From Rotaria sp. Silwood1 (lineage: Eukaryota; Rotifera; Eurotatoria; Philodinida; Philodinidae), in contig CAJNOP010000004.1 of NCBI GenBank assembly GCA_905250075.1, positions 1,674,971 through 1,738,970 on the forward strand: DNA of 64,000 nt, written 5' to 3'. This document shows positions 49,672 to 63,900 of this stretch, one piece after another (positions within the stretch are counted from its first letter, which is position 1; each line of letters begins with the position of its first letter). The notes beneath the pieces were generated by a model, which saw nothing but the letters and a program-made list of their open reading frames with translations, was not told the DNA's origin and ran no database searches. A program made the translations under genes and the position numbers.

Positions 49672-50354
49672 TACAGTATAATTGATCAACCGAGTTTAGT
49701 TTTACTTTTTTTTCGACTGTCTTCAATGCTAAAAATAATTCAAAAAGTGATTGTGATGGAGAAAATTGTGTCCAATCGAAATATCAGTGAATAAATATTG
49801 TGATTAAATTCCTATGGACAGAGTCTCCACAAAACTAAAAACCTAGTTTTTCAGCACTTCGAACCGGTGAATATTATTTAATTTAGACTATGTAGAATGA
49901 TAGAGAAAACAATTCTCTACGAAATGAGGTGTGTCAGAATTCTCTACGATGTTTTTCTGCTGAGATACAGCCGCTTGATTATTGGCTAAAAATGGCTTGT
50001 TCCATAGAAAATCTTGAAAAAAACGGCTTTATTGGTTTCAGTGTGATTGTTATATCTCAACAGAAAAACATCGTAGAGAACTGTGAGACACTTCATTTTA
50101 TAGAGAATTGTTTTCTCTATCATTCTACATAGTCTAAATTAAATAATATTCGCCGGTTCGAGGTGCTGAAAAACTAGATTTTTGGTTTTCTGGAGATTCT
50201 GTCTATAGGAATTTAATCACAATATTTATTCACTGATATTTCGATTGAAAACAATTTTCTCCATCAGAATCACTTTTTGAATTACTTTTAGCATTGAAGA
50301 CAGTCGAAAAAAAGTAAAACTAAACCCGGTTGATCAATTTTGAGACTCACTGTA
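49672..50354. mobile_element. Tc1/mariner-like fold-back MITE with TA target duplication
   Basis: A 679-bp element (49674-50352) flanked by TA on both sides. The right terminus in reverse complement starts CAGTGAGTCTCAAAATTGAT. The left starts CAGTATAATTGATCAACCG, missing about 9 bp after CAGT. Arms of about 290 bp (49674-49970 and 50055-50352) are over 90% complementary, leaving a loop of about 85 bp, so nearly the whole element is a hairpin. A CAGT terminus plus TA duplication points to the Tc1/mariner superfamily. It has no coding sequence. Confidence 0.9.
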
Positions 50355-52227
50355 TATTTCGACGATACTAATAGTGATAGTCGAGAAAATTCTATCAACT
50401 TTCTCGTCATATATAGTACAATAAAACGAACTATTGATTATCTTTCAAATGTACGATAATATTGTAAGTGACTCGTATGTCATGCCTTGCGGGTTTGAGC
50501 AAAGGTTCTATGGAATTTCGAAATTTTACTTTATGTTCGTCAAAATCTTTACAATAAAATAAAATCATCGAAATTCTAACATACCGATTAGTTACAATGG
50601 AATGGCGTGAGAATATCAGTAAAAGTCTTTAACTTTTATAATTTTTCTGTTATTCCGTCGGATATTTGACAATCTTTCTATTATTAAAAATCCTACGCAA
50701 ATAGAAGAAATTGTCAAAAACCATGAGGCAAAATTCCGGTTCATCAAGAGCGATTAATAATTAATATGTCAGGCAGCTTTTTACATGACTATTAAACTAT
50801 GAACACACTGATCCGTGAATGAAAAATAATGACAAAAACAGAAACTTGATTTTTTGTTAAATTATTTTCAATAAATGTTTCATCAATAAAAAGCACATAT
50901 ACTTATTTGATTTACGCTTAATAAATACTGTTTGATAAGTTAATATTGAAAAACTTTATAGATAGCATGTGTTTCAAAAAATTCAATTCAAGAAAAAAAA
51001 AAGCTTTTGATGTCGAACTGCCTAGTAAAAGAAACGAGCGGAAGAGATGAAATGAGTACATGTAAAAATTTATTACTTGATCAAAAAAATTGATATAGCG
51101 TACCCGTTTATGTCTACTTGTCATATTCGAATGTTTTGAAATACTGAAAGAAAAACAAAACTAAACATAACAATTTTTTATATAAAAATATGAAGTGAAA
51201 CTAAATGACTTATTAAGTACCATTAGATGATTATTTCTTTTTTTTTTATCTAGTTCCTACTTTACCTGGAATTTTTAATTTCTACTGAAAATGTTATTTG
51301 ATTTGACAAATAAGCTATAAGAGGAAACAGAGTACTTTCGTGCTTGAAGCTAATTTTAACTACTTTAAGCAACTTCATGCTTGCATTGAGCCACTTTAAA
51401 CTGCGCAAAAGTATTTTCAGTGAATCCAAAGTACTTGAAAATTTTTCAAATTATCATCAAAATCACACATTCTAAATATTATGATTATAGTAATATAAGT
51501 TGCTAAAAGAAGTGGAAAAAATGCCAAACTCTTAGTTCATATGTCTGATTTGTAAAGTAATCATACTTTTTTCTATTGAAATAAGCAATGTACGAGTTAC
51601 AAATATCGTATTGAACACGTCTAAAAAAGCTTGTGCAACTTGAAAAGTCGATACTTCTTCAACTGTTTTGAGTTACGTGAACCAAATTTTATTTAAAATA
51701 CAGAAAAATATAATTCATGAAAAACTCCATTGTCTAAGTTTTATTACAATTTGCTATAAAATAGAATATTTTGCTAGAACTATGAGTTTCCAAGAATATC
51801 CGCTACTGTTTTACAGAAGTAATATATGAACTCAATTCTTGTTGGGTTTTTGTACAAATTGTATCTGATCATAGAAATTTTAAAAAAGACAATAATTCAA
51901 ACGAATATTTTTTATTATTACAAAATCGCTAGGTAGTATGGTCAGATATCTAATCAACGAAATAGAGATCGTCGATATAAAGTTTATCAAAATGAAGAAC
52001 ATCGAATGCCTTTCGATAATCGATGTTCGCGAATTTCTGACGTTCGCACTTTCTGAATATTTATCATATAAATTCATAAATATACAGTATCTAGTCAACT
52101 ATGATGTTTGCATCATGTATTACGATCTGATCCTTTTTAGCCACTAGCTTATTCCGTCGCTAGTTTATGATGGAGCCTCTTCAGATGCTCTCTTCTAATT
52201 TCAATGAGTTTTTTGTTTTGTCCTGTA

Positions 52228-52720
52228 GATTACACATAATGTTCGAATAAAGAACCTATAAGGATTTGAGTTCCTATTGAGATTTAACTGAGTTATCGAG
52301 TTTTTTTCTAGAGTAGAGGCTCTAGCTTTTCAAAAAACTCGTATTGATGAATTTTTATCTGAGATTTGATAAATACAGAGAACTCAATTAACCTATCTTT
52401 TGTAAAAAAAAATTCAGAAGTTGTGAATAAAATCTTTTCCAGATATGAAATTTTCAAAAGATGTATATTCTATACGCCATCCATGACAAAGGGTTCAAAT
52501 CTTGAAAGTCTTATATTTCGAATAGATTGTATGCAAAATTTCTAAACTTTTTTATGAAATCTAGTTTAGTTGAGTTCTCTATATGAATAAAGTATCAGAT
52601 CAAAATTCGTAAATAGAAATTTTCTCGAAACGTAGAGCTCTCTAGAGAAAAACTCGATAGTTTAATTAAATCTCAATAGAAACTAAAATCGTTTTAGAGT
52701 TTTTATTACAACATTACGTA
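52228..52720. repeat. Fold-back inverted repeat
   Basis: The stretch 52228-52392 and 52561-52720 are imperfect reverse complements (about 75-80%). Matching blocks are CCTATTGAGATTTAACTGAG and its counterpart near 52660, ATCGAGTTTTTTTCTAGAG, and CAGAGAACTCAATTAAC against GTTTAGTTGAGTTCTC. The loop is about 170 bp. Probably an old MITE. Confidence 0.75.
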
Positions 52721-54922
52721 GTATCTATTGGCAAAAAAGCATTGATATTAGAAGAAGAGATCCGAAGATATTCTCTCGTTAGCTCTTAATTGAACTTTCG
52801 AATTTATTCAGTTACTTACTATAGTTATTAACTTGATACATCACTATAATCACTAGGTAGAATTAGTATCAATAGACATAATATTAAAACGTTTATAATA
52901 CTGTTGGTATCATCTCAGAGTATCATCAAAATGGAAATCACCGAACTTAGGCAAGGAGCATACTGATCGGCAGTGTGAACGACAAAATTATTTCATCTTT
53001 TTCACAAAAAAACAATACTTTGGTATAAACATTAAAAGCAAATTTAACTTCCAATGCACAGGTGAAAAAGTTACTTTTTATGCTGCAAAAATCATTATTA
53101 AAGATGTTTTTTACCATACTCTTCTGATGTAAAAGAAATAATCTAATTGCAGTTAATGTTGCAAATATACTTGGTACAACATTTTTCCTTTAGACATCTC
53201 TCTTTCCAATAAAAACATCTTTAAGTACTTTAGAAGTTGACAATATTTACCATTTCTTTTGCAATGCCTGTTATTATACAAATATTTTTAAAGGTTTTGT
53301 CAAACGAAAAAAGATAAAAAAAAAGAAAACAGAAAAATATAGAGAATTCTAGTAGGAAGCAACGTAATTAAGATCGGCAAATATCTTAAATTACTTTAAT
53401 ACACTTGAAATTATTTTTATATACTTTGAATTAATCTTGTACTTTAACAAACTTTTTCACTTGAGGTATGTTGTTAGCCGTTGTCTTTTACCCGTTGGAT
53501 CAGATATTAATGTGGAAGAGAAATTATTTTTTTTAACTAGATAAAATTATTTTAATGTTTAGTAGACTTGTTTTTTCAATAAAAATTAATATCTGCTCAG
53601 TAAATAATGTGAATATTTAATAAAATTATCAAATGCTCAATTAATTGAATTTTGTTCATTGATGAAATGTTTTTCTTTTATTAGGTTCGATCCAAAATAT
53701 ACAAGTAGAATACTTAATCATTAAATAAATTGAGTGAAAACATAATATATAAAACGAATTCAATAAGTTAAAAAACAAAATTTGCAATAATAAGCAAGTG
53801 TAATTTTGATACGATATAAGACATTTATCAAGGATATGTGACGCATAATTTCAGTGTTTGAAATTTACTTAAAATGTATAAAACATTTGTGTCCGAGGAT
53901 AATTTACTAATATGCTATATTTCTTTGGTTCTACTATAATCTATCCTGCTATCGTACAAATGATACATTCAATACACATATGTATCTTTCTTTTTTGCTT
54001 TTAAGTATTTCTTCTTTTCCTTTATGTTTCTTTTTGGAATACTCTGTTGTTCGAGAAAAAAAGTGATAGGTCAAGAGTAAATATTGTATTGAAGAGCTTC
54101 AATTTAGTGATGTGAAATTATCAAGATTATTAGCGATAAAAATAAACAGAACATTCCTATGAAATGCTTAAGCCACATCAGAAATCATTGATAAAATATA
54201 GAGAGAAAAATATGATGTAACGGCTGGGTCGAAAGTTCTTAGAAAGAGAATGTTCCTTCATTTTTCAACTAATTAAAAGTGTTAGCAAAATTTTCAAAAC
54301 ATCGCGCACAATGAAATACATGAGATTGGAGTAAAAAATATTCCGAAGACATCAATAGAAAAATCTGGCATTTTATTATGATTATGAGTCTTTTGCAAAG
54401 TGTCTATTGGCAATGAGAGTATTAATAAGAGCCTTAATGATGTTTTCACAACTCTTTTATTTTTACGCTGACAAAATGAATGCGATCATTTCTAGAGAAT
54501 CGCAGCGAGACTCTCAAGTCTTAGCCCTCTTTGTATCAGATGGTCTCACTTCGTATGTCGTAAAAAAATTACTACTACAACGAGTGTTACGCAAAATAGA
54601 TACTTTTGTACGACACAAACACGAAAGTAACGAGAAAATTACTGGAAAACGGCATGAAATCAATTGAAAACGGGAAATAATCGAATTTTCCATCTGAGAA
54701 TTAAGCTAGTGAAACTGCCTTTGTTCAAGATCCTTCTTTTTAGACCTTTCAAAAGTTTACTGATAAACTTCCATCTATCAGTCATAAGAAACTCTTGGAC
54801 CTAGATTTGAAAAGAGCACAAAATTCTCCTAGTCTTCTTAATCAGTCAAAAAATGAAGAAATATTTTGTCTAAAAAACACTTTTGACTCATCCATTATAT
54901 GATCGAAATTTCGGCAAATAAT

Positions 54923-57900
54923 TTATATCGTTGTTAGTTCAGATTGTTTCTCCGTAGTCTCTTTCCGTATGTGTTCTAATTTTCCTGGAAATTGACGTTT
55001 TCTCCAATGTTTTAAATAATTAACAGTTGATTCATCGAAATGATCAACGATTAAAAACACTTGTATAGCTCCATCTTCATATCCAACAACTAATGCTCGT
55101 CCATCATGTGTTGCAATTGCTTGTCGAACTTTGGTTGGACATTTCATATCAGCTATTTGTTGACCATCTTGTGTACGAAATACACGTATTGTTCGTTTAC
55201 CTTTATGATAATATATAACATGATTATTTGTCGGAGTAAAAAATGTTAAAACTTCAAATACACCTTCAGCTATTTTGCCAATTAATGTTCGAACTACTTT
55301 TCCAGTTCGAAATTCAAATATTTCAAGACCACCACGAGTTGGTGCATATAAACCATATTTACCATCGGATGATAGTTGACCACCCCATTTTGGTAATGTT
55401 AAATGAACCTATTTAGAATACAAATTAAAAAGAAAAGTTAACACGTTAATCTAGTGAAAGAAAAAAGACAATGAAAGATAATTATAATTTTGACAAAACA
55501 AAATTTATTTCTTTTACATTTAACTGAATCTTTCCAGAGTTTTTCAACAGGTTTTTGACCAAAAACTCTGAAAATCTCAAGACAAATAGGTCTTCGTAAG
55601 TGTAAAAAGAGTTCTGCTAGACTTCAAATGATAAGACCATCTTACTCCGACGATATGAAAAACGCAATCGGTAAGAATGGTCTAAAGTCTTCCATGTTCT
55701 TTGTCTCACTAGAGCCGATAGAGCTGAAACTTTTTCTCTAACATGTATAAATCAATGTGAAATGCGTGCTTTTTAATCACCATAAATCTTGTATTGTTCG
55801 ATAAGAAGAACTAAATTATTCGAAATCCTATGATCAAGCCACGTGCTCTGACTTCGTGCGCTTTTTGGTAAGATTTGCCAAAGTTCAACGGTATAATACT
55901 TTTCAAGGTATGGTAAAATATGCTTCATAGAAAAAAGTTTCCACTTCATCAATTGTACTATGTAAGAGAAAAGAAAAAAAGAAAAACTTCGAAATTTCTA
56001 TGAAAAAAATTAATCTCAAAGAAAATAGAAATATTATATTAAGAAAAACAGAATACGCAAATGGCAAGCAATAAGACAAACAAGAAATCGAGTGCTAATA
56101 AAAAAAACAATCGAAAATAAAACAGATCGCTACTTTGAGAAAACTGCTATAGTCTGCAAAAGATTTTTCACGTTGCATATTTTGTATTAATACAATGACA
56201 TTAAAGAATTAAAGAGAGAGAGGTGCACTAAAAACTCTTATTAAAATAATTTAAGTAAATATTCACCTTTTTATCTCTAACATTCATAACAATTCCTTTC
56301 TCAGAATCAATTAAACCAATAAGATAAGGTTGTTTTGGTATTGTAACCATTAAAGTAATATCTTTATAACCTGGATAATTTAATTTAACATTATGTACAT
56401 ATTCACCAGTCATTGGATCGTATAATGCAAGTATTTCATTATTTTTTTTCTCTTCAATAAATACAAAATATGTATCATCAGCTGTACATGCAACTTTTTT
56501 TGGTTGATTCAAACGTTTCATATTCGATAGTATTTCATAAATAACATCACCATCAGGTATTCCATATGAAATAGCTCGAATAGTTTGACCGTTTGGACTA
56601 ATATTTACCGGTCCATTATTTGAAGTACCTGAAACTTGTGTTGCAACTGTTTCAGTAGTCAAAGCTAAAATCTAAATAAAAAAGAAAATATTTCATAGAA
56701 AATAATTAAAATTTTTTGTTTTCTTCTTACCATTGTTTCAGCTGAATGAAGAAGAAGTTGAAAGACATTTTTTAATGGTGTTATAGATGATGGTTTTCGT
56801 TCTTCAATATCATATATTACAAAATTACCTGATTCAGCTGATGCTGCAAATAAACCATTTGCACATAAAACTGTACCTAAAAAATAAAAAAGAAACAAAG
56901 AAATTATATTTTTCATAAAAAAAAAGAAAGTATTTCATTTCTAACATTGATAAATTGATCCATGTGGATTAGCAGATAATTCGCCTATCATTAATCCACT
57001 TTGTATATCAAATAAACATAATTGTGTACGTGATTGTGCCATTATTAATTGTGTTTCTGTTGATATATGTATCATTTCAATAGATTTATCTAATTGTGCT
57101 ATGGATATAGATTTTTCTTTTGCATTTTGTAAATTCCATACTTTTGTTGTTTTATCTATACCAGCTGTTATAACATAATTATTTCCACCACTACCAGTTG
57201 ATAAACATTTTATAACAAGTATACGACCAAAATGTGAATCAAATGAAGCTACTAAATCACCCCATTCTATTTCAAATACATAAACACTGGATTTAACACA
57301 TGCTATACAATAACTATATGAAAAATAATTTATTAAATAATTGATAAGAAAAAAAAAATCATATAAAACATACCGATTATCTTGAGAAAATGCTGCTGTA
57401 TATGTTAAACGTTTAGCACCACTCATTATGTTACGTACGCTTCCAGGTAATAAGCATGTTTTCCATAAATATGATCGAAATGAAAAGATTTTAAAACCTT
57501 TAAATATAACTGCCATAAGATAATTTTCATCATCACTTAAAATTAATGAAAATATGCTATATAATAAAGGAAACAATCATTAGAAAATATTTTACATAAA
57601 AAAAAAATCTTTGACATAAAATTTACCGATCTTTATTTTCATATAATTGTTGATCAAATGCCCATATACGTTGAGTGGCATAATCAACTGGATGTGGTTT
57701 ATTAACATACATTTCAACATTATTATCATTGATTTCACAACATGTATACATACGTCGTTTATCACGTGTTAAGACAAGGGCACTATGAATATTTTTTCGA
57801 CCACCAATTAAACAACGTGAAGAATTATTATTATTATTTATATCAGTTTGATCATTATTATTTGAAACAAAAAGGTAATCTATAACTAAACGATCACGAA

Positions 57901-60900
57901 TTACATCTTGATCATCTTTGACATCTTCAGTACGACAAACAATTTCTACTTGTAGTCCATCTAAGACTTCAATTTGTATGATTTGATAACGTGTTGCTTG
58001 CGATGTAAGTAGTTCGCCTTGAAGAAAAAAAAAACTCAATCTCGTTCTTTGAGACAATGATCTTTCAATTAAGAGAACGAAAAACAAAAATGAATCTGAG
58101 ATTTTAATCATTCACATGCATAGAACCAATATCGTTCCAAAAGACTTCAGTTTGAGGAAATTGAGAGAAAATCGCTGTTTACTATTCGAGATAGGAAGTT
58201 TAGAAAAAGATGAGATTGAGCTGAAATCATTGAAACCGAAAATGTTTTTGCTGATATCTGGAGGGTTGCTCAAGTATTGCTTGATCTAAAGTCGTAGAGA
58301 TGAATCTACGATTTCATCAGCGGTATAGTATGCATATTTCTGGCAATTGAATGGGGAGAAAGTGTTAAAAATAGTTAGAAGTATGGTCAATGTTCCTGAA
58401 AAAACTCTAGGGTCAATAATGATTACTGTTAAAAACGAAGTTTTTTTTCTAAACTGTTCCTTTTAACTACTTGTTGTATGTCTCAAGAGTACCGAAAGAA
58501 GAAAATTTAAAACAAATAGAACTACTAGAACACTTTGTCTTCTGTTAAATAAAGAAAAAAAAAAGATTAAACTGTTTCAATCTAATTACCTAAATACCAC
58601 TGAATATGACAGGCACCGAAAATGAGTATTATAGATATTCTAAAATTGTCCTAGTTCTCACTAAGAACGAGATGTTAAGGCGAAATTTCTTTTTATATGT
58701 AGCTAGATATCAAAGGTGTACATGGTGACTGGAAACCCACTCCTACCACGCTTTTGTCGTGACAAAAAATAAAATCTAAACCTAACATGTCACTGACGCC
58801 ACTGTCATGGACATTTCTGTTAGACACTTCCAATCTTTGTACAAAGTTTGAAGTCCATATAATTCTTTATTAACGAAAAGATTATGCAATTGATTACCAT
58901 TTATGATTTTCTCATTCATTGTTTTTGTTGTTTTATTTTTCAAACACAGAACTTTTTCAAAAATAATAGATATTAATAATCTCAAAAAACCAAACATAAC
59001 TTAGAACTTTCTAGAAAAAAATTATTAGATCACTAGTTCTAAAGATAATTTGTAGAAATCGATATTAGAACTGTCAGCCTATATTCTCTATCATTCGAAC
59101 TATGACTTTTTACATTGTATATCAATGAACATCAAATTAACTTTGCTTAGTATGATGTGATGAGTACTAAAAGATTTTATTCAATGTCTTCCAAAATTTC
59201 ACTCGAATCGAATCACAAAATATTAATTCATATTATGGATTAATACCTTTATTTGTATAAACTTGATACATTTTTGCCGTCCACAATACGAAATGAGTAT
59301 TGCTTACATGTGCACCTAATAAAGAATCAGTTGGTTGTCCACTAGTTGTTTTATTATTCGTTTTAGTTGTATGTCCACCTGTTTGTTGTTGATTATTTGT
59401 TAGTAGTTGATAATCACGTAAAATAAAATCTCCAGTTAATAAATTACATATTATATATTGATTACTTATTGTTGTTGTTACACAATAACGTTGATCAGGT
59501 GCAAGAGATAAATATGTCATAATACCTTCTATTTTAGGATCAATAATACGTACAATATCACCACCGGATAAATCAAAAACAATAAATTTATTTGACACAG
59601 TAAGAAGAGATTGTCCAGATGAGACAACTTCAAGACCATAAACAGCAAACTGATGAGCTTCTAATGAATAAACAAGTGGACCGCCAGGTGATGCTAATGT
59701 ATTAAAAGCTGGCACAAGACCCATCACTTGTAAACCAATACTTTCACATTGATCAATAAATGAAGCTATTTTATGACATGTTATATAAAATGGCAATAGA
59801 CGACCAATTATTTGACATGCTAAATTATTTGGATCAGAAGCTAAAACTGAACTTGATAAACGAAGTGCATCACTCATTAATTTAACCTAAATAAAGTTAA
59901 TACGAAAATAAAAAACACATTTTAATTCACAATTCATTTATTTGTCTTTTATTTTTACTTCTTTATCATAAACAAATTCTAATGCACTTTCATAATCAAA
60001 TATGCATAAATTTAATGGCATACAAGATAATTTTGCATGAATAAAATCATAATTAAATAAAACATAATTATATAAATCATCTTCACGTTGTGCATGTATT
60101 AATTGAAATGGTAATTCACTTAATTTACGTAAATTATATCGAACAGTTGGTGATGTTGTAGTAGCTGTGACTGTTACATTATTTATTGTAAATATAAGTG
60201 GTTGAGCTGGAACTTTACGATCAGCTTCACCATCTGTTGATGGTAAATTGAACATACGTTTTTGATGATCGGAAAATTGAAAAGGTTTTGGACGACCAGC
60301 CCATATACCGAGATAATAATCTGCCATATTAGAATGATATATTCGACGTTCATCAGGATTTGATAAATAACGTTCATGAGAAACTATGAAAAATAAAACA
60401 AGTATGAATTATAATTCAACCAGATGTACATCAAGTCACGATTTTCTAAACATCGGAAAGATTAATAAAATAACTTTTTTTTTCAATTTGATTCAGTTAT
60501 ATAAATAAAAATTAAAGTCGAAGTTAATAGTTAGCCCTATTAAAGATGTGTGAGACCAAATTTTTTAACCCATCGGTCTCAATATTAGATCAGTTAGGAG
60601 TTCAATATATCTAGAATACCTTTAAGACCTCAACTTGTAGGATATGATTTTGAACTAAATGTTTGGTCTCAAATTTCAAAATCTTTTCTGATTGTGCCAC
60701 ATTTCTAATAAAGTAAATCATCGTTGATTTTACCTTATCACATCAAATTCTTCAAGATTTGCGTCATTTGAAACCAAATCCAAAGCAAAATCGCATACTA
60801 TTAAATTTCAAGACGTTGAGTTTATTGTTATGTTAGTTTTGATAAACTTGATATAGTCGCAATCCTGATCTAGATTACTCTAATACCTTTTTGAGTTATC

Positions 60901-63900
60901 TCTCTTGAGTTATGTTTTCATTGATATGATTTATATGATAATGTGCTTAATCTCAGGATCAGAAATAAAACTAATCTCACACATCTCTAACTTCGACATA
61001 TCAATACTTAATGGTTGAGACGATTTACTATCTTTTGTTTGAACACATGAGTAAACATTTCAACAATTAATGCATTATCAGAACAAAAAAGAAGCAAAAA
61101 TAACTGTTTAACTTTTGATGAATTTTGAAAATATCTCGATCCAACAGTTTTCATAACTGCTGAAATATCATTGCTATTTTCATCCTAATGTTGTCACAAT
61201 TTCATAAAACATTCATCTGTTATGATTCTATGTTTCCGATGTTTTGGAATTAGAACTCCCATATATCATTTCGTATTTTTGTAGTCGTTACTAAAGATTG
61301 TGCTTTTTGCAATAAATCATAAAGAACGTGATGCTATATTAAATTTGGAAAATTTACTGACATTTTCGTTCTGCTAATACATTAATTGTCATAATGTCTA
61401 ACCATTTGTTCATTTCTCTTCTTCGAAGTAATGAACTCTCAAGTAAATTCTCATTCTTATTTTTTTTATGATACTAGTATGTTTGCAAGGTATATAAGAA
61501 GATCATGATGAAAGTCTGTCAAAAAAAAAAAATCATCTATATCTGTCATATATTTGAAATATATTTCTAGAAGAAAATGTATGAGTAGTACCTTCAGCAA
61601 ATTGTCGATGATACCAACTAACAACACTAACACCGTCTGCTTCACGTTCAACTAAATAATTCGGTAAATCATTTCTTATACGTGTCCATAATAATGGTGG
61701 TATACGTCGAATAGGTGGTAAATGATATTGATAAACATCATTTAAAACAGTTTCATCAAGTGATATTAAATCTTCTAATTCAGCTTCACTTAAACCTGAT
61801 TTTGATGCTGTTATATAAGATAAAGCATGTTCAACTAAAATGTGTCCATGTTGATTTTCAATTCGTCCTAATAATTTATTTATTGATGTTGATACTGTTT
61901 TAGCTAAATCTTTTTCTTGTGGTTTTGTATATGATTTCCATAATTTTATTTCATCAAATACTAATTTAACATATAATGGAATATTACATTCAACAAGACG
62001 TTGATGAACTAATTCCCTATTTTATTCACAAAATTTTTGCATATATATAAAAAGAAAAACAAACAGATTAATATACAAACCATTGTGCATTAGATATTGT
62101 TCGATGATGACGATCTAACCAAGCTTTTAATACTGTTGTAGCTAAATCTTCACCTAATGGTTTGATCTAAAGTCAAAAAACAAAAAACAATAATTCTTAA
62201 TAAAAAGAAATCAATATTTAAAAGAAATATTTACTTGAACAAAATTTTCTCGACTATCAATTATATTTCGAAGTGTATTTAATATATTATATATTCCTGG
62301 TAAAGTTGAAACAATCTAAAATTATTGAAGTTTTCTTTTTTATTAGAAAAATCATAAAAGAAATTGTTTTGTTTGTTCTTTTTACAAGTTTAACATGATT
62401 TGGAAGAGTTGGTGGTAACCAACACATGGAATGTGCACCATCAGCTGATGATAATTGATCTAATGAATCAAAAAAAATACATAATGGCTTATCTGCTGTT
62501 GCTTTTTCTAATAAACGTTTGAAATAATTTGTTAACTGAGATAATTCGACTGGTATAGAATTTTCTGGTATTTCGTATAATATACTTATTTGTTGACAAA
62601 CACTACGTAATAATGGACCAATTGATGAACTATCAGGTGTTGTACCAAGAAAACGAACAAGTCTTATTAATGAACAATTTTTTGATGCAAACCATGATTT
62701 AGATTCTGTTACTATTTTTGCTAACATACTTGATTTACCACAACCACCCTCACCCCATAAAACTAATGGCTGTTTTGAAGAGCCATGTACATAATGACGT
62801 ACACGTTCAAGAATATCAGTACGTCCTTGAAAGTCTTGACTGAAATAATTTACAACATGCAGTTGTTGAAGAATTTCAGTATAGACTCTAATAAATAAAA
62901 AATAAAAAACTTATTGAATTATTATTTTTCATTAGACATAAAATCGGTGGATATTACTTAAATCTTTCTTATTTTATGACATCTATTGATGCTGTCCTAT
63001 AGACTTAAGTTTTATATCAAATGAAAGCTTCTCTATGATAGATATCGGAACAACAGTCCAATCTTCGATGCGAGGAATTTTCATTTTTCCACAAAAATAT
63101 GCACCGATAAGGTAAAAGTCTACAAGTATGATTTAACAATAGTGGTGCGCATCCTTCGCCCATGCATAGGACTCGGCGAACTTAGAAGAACACTATGAAG
63201 AATGCATTCCTATACAGAATCCGTCTAAAGCTATAGCTATTTTACTGAGTTTTAGATTCGTGGACAAATATTAGCTGACAAATCGAATGAAGTAGTACAC
63301 TGGAAATTTAACTTATAAACAAGTCTCACAGTCAGTAAATCGTTCGAAAAGTTTCAGCTAATATGGATAAACTCTTTCAGAGATATTGAACGTTGCAAAT
63401 AGATTTGATTTTATTGCCATTTTATAAAAACTGATACTTCCTCTCATTCAATATCTCCAGAAGGGATCATTCATGTTGGTTAAAATATTTTAAATAATAA
63501 CTGGTTGTGAATATAGTTTATCGGCAACGTTTCTTATATGTATTTGTTCATTCGATTTTTTCGCTAATTCTTTAGAATTCTTCTAATCTCGATGAATCCT
63601 ATATATGAATGAAAGATGTAAAAAATTTTAGAGTGATTCAAGAATTTTCCTTTTTATTCGAACAGAGAGAAGCATGACTTTCTCCAGATGTGAATGATTA
63701 TTGTTGTTGTTTCTTCTCTCAACTTTGTTTTCGAAACAATCCTGTATATATGTATTATCGCAATAACTTTTTACTAAAAACATTTTATGAAAAAAAAAAT
63801 GAACGTCAAAATTTGTTTCTTCAATAATTTAACATAAATTCAATCTAATCTCTAGTGATTAATGCAAACAGAATAATTTTTGAATAAGATCAATTTCTAA

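Larger units (their letters stand above)
48374..54922. other. 6.5-kb gene-free tract with fold-back elements
   Basis: No recognisable gene on either strand. It contains the mariner-like fold-back element at 49674-50352 and the inverted repeat at 52228-52720. The remaining open frames (for example 51938-52147 and 54407-54667) are short and without signatures. The left few hundred bases would include the ATG4 promoter. Confidence 0.55.

Noticed and set aside
54407..54667. 86-codon plus-strand frame near the NWD 3' end
   Set aside because: No domain, no splice context and no codon pattern like the neighbouring genes; probably chance.
58782..58997. 71-codon minus frame inside an NWD intron
   Set aside because: The flanking exons (59247-59886 and 57627-58017) join in phase without it, and it has no WD40 or NACHT similarity.
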